From positions 1 to 17,892 of the forward strand of contig JAQXJQ010000012.1 in assembly GCA_029009035.1 (NCBI GenBank): a stretch of DNA of 17,892 nt, written 5' to 3'. Positions 14,397 through 17,892 of this stretch are shown here, piece by piece. Within the stretch, counting starts at the first letter, position 1. Each line of letters begins with the position of its first letter. The notes below the pieces were generated by a model. That model worked only from the letters and a program-made list of their open reading frames with translations, had not been told where the DNA came from and made no database searches. The translations under genes and the position numbers were made by a program. This stretch comes from Oscillospiraceae bacterium. GTDB taxonomy: Bacteria > Bacillota > Clostridia > Oscillospirales > Oscillospiraceae.

Positions 14397-15644
14397 ATGA
14401 AAGAACGGAATGTGATCGTGGTGGGGGCGGGTGCCGCCGGCATGATGGCCGCCATCACCGCCGCCGGAGCCGGCGCCCGCGTCACCGTCGTGGAGCCGAA
14501 CGAAAAGGTAGGCAGAAAGCTGTACATTACCGGCAAAGGCCGCTGCAATGTGACCAACAACTGCACCGAAGCGGAGTTTTTCCCCAATGTGCCCCGGAAT
14601 GGAAAGTTCCTGTTCAGCGCCATCCACCGTTTTCCCCCTTCGGAAACCATGGCGTTTTTTGAGGGACTTGGCGTCAGACTGAAGACTGAGCGGGGGAACC
14701 GTGTCTATCCCGCTTCGGACAAAGCGGCGGATATTATTGACGCGCTGTTCTTTGAGATGCGCCGCCGTGGGGTGGAGCTCCGGCATGACCGTGTGACCGG
14801 TCTGCTGCTGAACGGTGATGGGGTGCGGGGGGTGCGCACGGCGGCAGGTGCCGAACTGCAGGGCGATGGGGTGATCCTCGCCACCGGCGGAGCATCCTAT
14901 CCCCGCACCGGCTCCACCGGCGACGGCTATGATCTGGCCCGGAGCGTGGGGCATACCGTGACGCCCATCCGTGGATCGCTGGTCCCCCTGGAATCGGACG
15001 ATCCCTGCTGCAAACAGATGCAGGGACTGTCTCTGCGCAATGTGGAGCTGCGCGTCCGCGATCGGAAGAAAAAAGATGTCTATCGGGAGCAGGGCGAGAT
15101 GCTCTTCACCCATTTCGGCCTGTCCGGGCCGCTGGTGCTCTCCGCCTCCGCCCACATGGACTGCGCCAAGAATACCTATACCGCCCACATTGACCTGAAA
15201 CCCGCGCTGGACGAGCAGAAGCTGGACGCCCGCCTGGTCCGGGACTTTGAAGAACGGGCGAACCAGAACTTCTCCACGGTTTTGGGCGGACTGGTGCCCC
15301 AGTCCATGATCCCTGTCATCGTGGAGCGCAGCGGGATCCCCGGCGATCAGAAGGCCCACGATATCCGCAAAGAGCAGCGCAGAAGGCTGTTGGAGCTGCT
15401 CAAAAACTTCACTCTGCCCATCACCGGACCCCGGCCTGTGGAGGAGGCGATCATCACCTCCGGCGGCGTGAAGGTAGGGGAGGTCGACCCCTCCACCATG
15501 GAGTCCAAACGGGCACCGGGTCTTTATATCGTGGGTGAACTGCTGGATGTGGACGCTTACACCGGCGGATTTAACCTGCAGATCGCCTGGGCCACCGGGT
15601 ACGCCGCAGGCCTTGCGGCCGCGGAGAAGGAGAATGAGTTATGA
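14397..15644 (+). CDS. HI0933-family FAD-dependent oxidoreductase (BaiN-like annotation)
   Basis: This flavoprotein family is widespread and its physiological reaction is not settled; database names include aminoacetone oxidase family and BaiN, the latter from bile-acid work that should not be transferred without evidence. The 415-residue protein has the dinucleotide-binding motif VVGAGAAGMMAA (about 8-19), the family signature YITGKGRCNVTNN (about 43-55), an ATGGASYPRTGSTGDGYDLA stretch (residues about 162-181) and a C-terminal FAD-contact region with GLYIVGELLDVDAYTGGFN (about 374-392). The ATG at 14397 is set by GAGG 8 nt upstream. The stop overlaps the cmk start by ATGA, indicating coupling. 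The same pairing with cmk recurs in Clostridia, from general knowledge. Confidence 0.88.
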   Translation: MKERNVIVVGAGAAGMMAAITAAGAGARVTVVEPNEKVGRKLYITGKGRCNVTNNCTEAEFFPNVPRNGKFLFSAIHRFPPSETMAFFEGLGVRLKTERGNRVYPASDKAADIIDALFFEMRRRGVELRHDRVTGLLLNGDGVRGVRTAAGAELQGDGVILATGGASYPRTGSTGDGYDLARSVGHTVTPIRGSLVPLESDDPCCKQMQGLSLRNVELRVRDRKKKDVYREQGEMLFTHFGLSGPLVLSASAHMDCAKNTYTAHIDLKPALDEQKLDARLVRDFEERANQNFSTVLGGLVPQSMIPVIVERSGIPGDQKAHDIRKEQRRRLLELLKNFTLPITGPRPVEEAIITSGGVKVGEVDPSTMESKRAPGLYIVGELLDVDAYTGGFNLQIAWATGYAAGLAAAEKENEL

Positions 15645-16318
15645 GTCATCGAAGCATCGCCATTGACGGGCCATCCGGGGCCGGAAAATCCACGCTGGCA
15701 AAGGACCTGGCCCACGAGTTCAGCTTTCTCTATGTGGACACCGGCGCCATCTACCGTACCGTCGGTCTGGCAGTCTTCCGCGCGGGGATCGACCCCAAAA
15801 ACGCCGCCGCGGTGGGCGCCATTCTGCCTCAGCTCTCTATCACCATGGGCTATGAGGCGGACGGGCTGCAGCATATGTATCTCAATGGGGAGGATGTGAC
15901 GGAAGAGATCCGCCTCCACGAGATCTCCGGCTACGCGTCCGGGGTATCCGCCATCCCCGCGGTGCGGGCTTTTCTGCTGGAGATGCAGAGGAAGCTGGCC
16001 CGTGAGCACGATGTGATCATGGATGGCCGGGATATCGGTACTGTGGTGCTCCCCGACGCCCAGCTGAAGATCTATCTCACCGCCGACAGCGGTGACCGCG
16101 CCATGCGGCGCTATCGGGAACTGCTGGCACGGGGACAGAGCGCCGACTACGAGACGGTGCTCCGCGATGTCATTCAGCGGGACAAGCAGGATATGGAGCG
16201 CGAGGTCGCTCCGCTGCGTCAGGCTGAGGATGCGGTGCTGGTGGACACCACCGGTGTGGATCTGGAGGGCAGCCGTGAGCTGCTGCGCCGTGCCATCCGG
16301 GAACGCTTTGACCTGTGA
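15641..16318 (+). CDS. cmk: (d)CMP kinase
   Basis: Cytidylate kinase phosphorylates CMP and dCMP with ATP, recycling CMP from lipid and RNA turnover. The 225-residue protein carries the P-loop G10-PSGAGK-S17, the CMP-binding YVDTGAIYR (about 30-38) and the DGRDIGTVVLPDA segment (about 128-140), with LID arginines in RAMRRYRELLARG. Length is normal. The ATG at 15641 overlaps the upstream stop by 4 nt and is served by AAGGAG at about 15628-15633, inside the end of the flavoprotein gene. It precedes plsC and ispH-S1, the usual clostridial order. Confidence 0.97.
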   Translation: MSHRSIAIDGPSGAGKSTLAKDLAHEFSFLYVDTGAIYRTVGLAVFRAGIDPKNAAAVGAILPQLSITMGYEADGLQHMYLNGEDVTEEIRLHEISGYASGVSAIPAVRAFLLEMQRKLAREHDVIMDGRDIGTVVLPDAQLKIYLTADSGDRAMRRYRELLARGQSADYETVLRDVIQRDKQDMEREVAPLRQAEDAVLVDTTGVDLEGSRELLRRAIRERFDL

Positions 16319-16335
16319 GGAGAAAGGGGTCTGCC

Positions 16336-16926
16336 ATGAACAAATTGTACGCTGTTGCCTATGCCGTGGTGTGGGTGCTGATGAAGCTGCTCTTTCCCTG
16401 GCGAGTCCACGGCCGGGAGAGACTCCCGGATGGTGGCGTCGTCCTGTGCGGAAACCACACCTCCTTTCTGGACCCTGTCTATGTGGTTTGCGCATTGGGA
16501 CGAAAAGTGCAGCTTCGCGTGATGGCAAAGGCGGAGCTTTTCCGCATCCCGGTGCTGGGCTTTATCCTGAAAAAGGCCGAGATGATCCCGGTCAATCGGG
16601 GCAAGTCCGATGTTGCCGCCGTCAAGGAGGGCATCCGTGTCCTTCGAAATCAAAATCCTCTGCTCATCTTTCCTGAGGGTACCCGCGTCCAGGAAGGGGA
16701 GGAGAGCGTAGCCCATGCCGGCGCCGTGGTGCTGGCTGCCCGGGCGGACGTTCCCGTGATGCCGATCTATATCAGCCCCAAAAAGCGCATCTTCCGCCGG
16801 GTGGATGTGACCTTTGGGGAACCCTACCGGCTGGAGTATGCCGGACGAAAGCCCACCGCAGAGGAAAATCAGGCGCTGGCCAATGAGCTGCTGCAGCGCA
16901 TTCGTGCCTTGGGTGAAGAGGAATGA
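16336..16926 (+). CDS. plsC: 1-acyl-sn-glycerol-3-phosphate acyltransferase (PlsC)
   Basis: PlsC adds the second acyl chain to lysophosphatidic acid at the inner membrane face, forming phosphatidic acid. The 196-residue protein starts with a hydrophobic segment (about 5-20) that should anchor it. The catalytic HX4D motif is H41-TSFL-D46, and the acceptor-binding motif is FPEGTR (112-117); PVMPIYIS is the later family block. The ATG at 16336 is preceded by a purine-rich GGAGAAAGGGG stretch; an in-frame GTG at 16315 overlaps cmk and is less likely. Its stop overlaps the ispH start by ATGA. Together with plsX and acpP this window holds three phospholipid-pathway genes, though in separate transcription units. 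Confidence 0.95.
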   Translation: MNKLYAVAYAVVWVLMKLLFPWRVHGRERLPDGGVVLCGNHTSFLDPVYVVCALGRKVQLRVMAKAELFRIPVLGFILKKAEMIPVNRGKSDVAAVKEGIRVLRNQNPLLIFPEGTRVQEGEESVAHAGAVVLAARADVPVMPIYISPKKRIFRRVDVTFGEPYRLEYAGRKPTAEENQALANELLQRIRALGEEE

Positions 16927-17892
16927 AAATCACGGTTGCGAAAAGTGCGGGCTTCTGCTATGGTGTGCGCCGGGCTGTGGATATGGCAGAGCAGGCGGCA
17001 GGGGAGCGGAAGGTCTATATGCTGGGGCACATCACCCACAACGACCATGTGATCCGCCGTCTGGAGGAATTGGGCGCCGTCACCGTGATGTCCCCCTCGG
17101 AGGTGCCCGTGGGAAGCACGGTGCTCATCCGTGCCCACGGTGAGCCGGATGCCGTCTATCGGGCGCTGGAGGAGCGGAAGTGCCGGGTGCTGGATGCCAC
17201 CTGCCCCAATGTGACCAGGATCCACACGCTGGTGCGCAAAGCGGAGGAGAACGGCCGGGTCCCCATCGTCATCGGCGATGCTTCCCACCCTGAGATCATC
17301 GGAATTATCGGCTGCACAAAGGGGGGGATCGTAGCCGCTGACAGTGAAAAGCTGGAAGAACTGTTCCAAAATATGCCGGAATTGACCGGCCGTCCCCTCA
17401 CATTTGTCTCTCAAACCACAGCGATTCGGGAGAAATGGGAAAAATGCGTTAATTTCGCAAAAAAAGTGTGTACAAACGCAGAATTTTTTGATACAATATG
17501 TGGTGCTACGTCCAAGCGTCAGACTGAGGCGGTGGAGTTGGCCAATCACTGCGGGGGCATGATCGTTATCGGCGATCCCAAAAGCTCCAATACCAGGCGG
17601 CTCACACAGCTGTGCGAAGGCCGCTGCCCTCTGGTGGTTCAGGTCGAGCGCGGGGAGGATATCCCCCGCGGGCGATTCCGTCAGGTCGATATGCTTGGAA
17701 TCACTGCCGGTGCATCCACACCGGAGTGGATAATAAAGGAGGTCTACAACACAATGAGCGAAGAAATTATGGAAATTGAACAGTCCTTTGCAGAGATGCT
17801 GGAGGAGTCGTTCAAAACTTTGAATACGGGGGATAAGGTCACTGGTACTGTCGTTGCCATCACTCCGACCGAGGTTCAGGTCGAGCTTGGCA
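16923..17892 (+). CDS. ispH: IspH (HMBPP reductase) fused to ribosomal protein S1-type domain, 3' end outside window
   Basis: IspH is the 4Fe-4S enzyme that makes IPP and DMAPP in the last step of the MEP isoprenoid pathway. All cluster cysteines are visible: C12 (GFCYGV), C94 (DATCPNV) and C193 (DTICGATS). Substrate-pocket signatures are also present: GHITHN, RAHGE, DASHPE, SQTT and SSNTRR. The IspH domain ends with the usual GASTPEWIIKEV near residue 274. The frame does not stop: it continues into MSEEIMEIEQSFAEML and then an S1/OB-fold start (GDKVTGTVVAITPTEVQVELG). I translated all 323 codons to the right edge and found no stop. IspH-S1 fusions are known in Clostridia. The ATG at 16923 overlaps the plsC stop. 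A strong ribosome binding site and ATG sit at the junction (see findings). Confidence 0.93.
   Translation, partial: MKITVAKSAGFCYGVRRAVDMAEQAAGERKVYMLGHITHNDHVIRRLEELGAVTVMSPSEVPVGSTVLIRAHGEPDAVYRALEERKCRVLDATCPNVTRIHTLVRKAEENGRVPIVIGDASHPEIIGIIGCTKGGIVAADSEKLEELFQNMPELTGRPLTFVSQTTAIREKWEKCVNFAKKVCTNAEFFDTICGATSKRQTEAVELANHCGGMIVIGDPKSSNTRRLTQLCEGRCPLVVQVERGEDIPRGRFRQVDMLGITAGASTPEWIIKEVYNTMSEEIMEIEQSFAEMLEESFKTLNTGDKVTGTVVAITPTEVQVELG
17469..17497 (+). promoter_or_regulatory. Promoter-like sequence inside ispH
   Basis: TGTACA (17469-17474) and TACAAT (17492-17497) are separated by 17 nt within an unusually AT-rich part of the ispH coding region. Each differs from the sigma-A consensus in one or two bases. 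It would lie about 250 nt upstream of the internal ATG at 17754. AT-rich coding DNA gives such matches by chance, so this is tentative. Confidence 0.25.
17735..17756 (+). promoter_or_regulatory. Internal Shine-Dalgarno and ATG at the IspH/S1 junction
   Basis: AAAGGAGGT (17735-17743) is a near-perfect match to the anti-Shine-Dalgarno sequence and lies 10 nt before an in-frame ATG (17754-17756, codon 278) that begins exactly where the S1-type part starts. The ribosome-binding bases encode K-E-V at the natural end of IspH. This could let S1 be translated separately as well as in fusion. Confidence 0.6.

Noticed and set aside
16814..17143. A + strand 109-codon frame overlapping plsC and ispH
   Set aside because: It is out of frame with two certain genes, Arg/Gly/Pro-rich and without a ribosome binding site.
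1..17892. CRISPR arrays, tRNA or rRNA genes, insertion sequences, prophage, toxin-antitoxin or defence genes
   Set aside because: I saw no repeated spacer pattern, no transposase or integrase, and no cloverleaf; the gaps between genes are too short to hold such elements.
17757..17892. S1 as a wholly separate gene with ispH ending at the junction
   Set aside because: I translated the ispH frame to the window edge and found no stop, so a fusion is at least encoded; separate translation is retained only as a hypothesis.

Overview
The window is a dense housekeeping segment from a moderately high-GC, endospore-lineage Firmicute, most likely Clostridia of the Oscillospiraceae/Ruminococcaceae type. 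Three things point there: the gene order (topA-trmFO-plsX-acpP-rnc and scpAB-gerW-dac-rluB-cmk-plsC-ispH/S1), a GerW/YtfJ spore protein, and an IspH fused in frame to a ribosomal-protein-S1-type domain. The species assignment is inference. All 19 genes lie on the + strand. I see no tRNA, rRNA, CRISPR array, insertion sequence or phage gene.

Layout. (A) 2-976 is the 3' part of lysS, closed by a 13-bp hairpin. (B) 1056-7856 is a tight run: a SpoU-family rRNA methyltransferase, dprA, topA, trmFO and plsX. (C) 7949-8905 is acpP, with its own near-consensus promoter and a terminator, then rnc. (D) 9013-11477 starts at a new extended -10 promoter and carries scpA, scpB, a DUF2953 membrane protein and gerW. 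(E) 11531-13351 is a D-Ala-D-Ala carboxypeptidase and an RluB-type pseudouridine synthase. (F) 13460-14338 is a free-standing RpiR-family regulator with its own promoter and terminator. (G) 14397-17892 is an HI0933-type flavoprotein, cmk, plsC and the ispH-S1 fusion, which runs off the right edge.

Functions cluster into translation and RNA maturation (lysS, rRNA methyltransferase, trmFO, rnc, rluB, S1), DNA topology, uptake and segregation (dprA, topA, scpAB), lipid synthesis (plsX, acpP, plsC), isoprenoid and nucleotide supply (ispH, cmk), and envelope/spore functions (dac, gerW, DUF2953). Gaps between genes are short, several joints are 4-nt overlaps, and no gene-free stretch exceeds 300 bases.

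Nothing here is clearly an undescribed system. The points most worth a second look are: an ideal internal Shine-Dalgarno and ATG exactly at the IspH/S1 junction; terminator-like hairpins that repeatedly abut the ribosome binding site of the next gene without room for a promoter; a start region of the carboxypeptidase folded into such a hairpin; a possible FapR half-site in the acpP promoter; and scpAB sitting directly after rnc, where smc is common.
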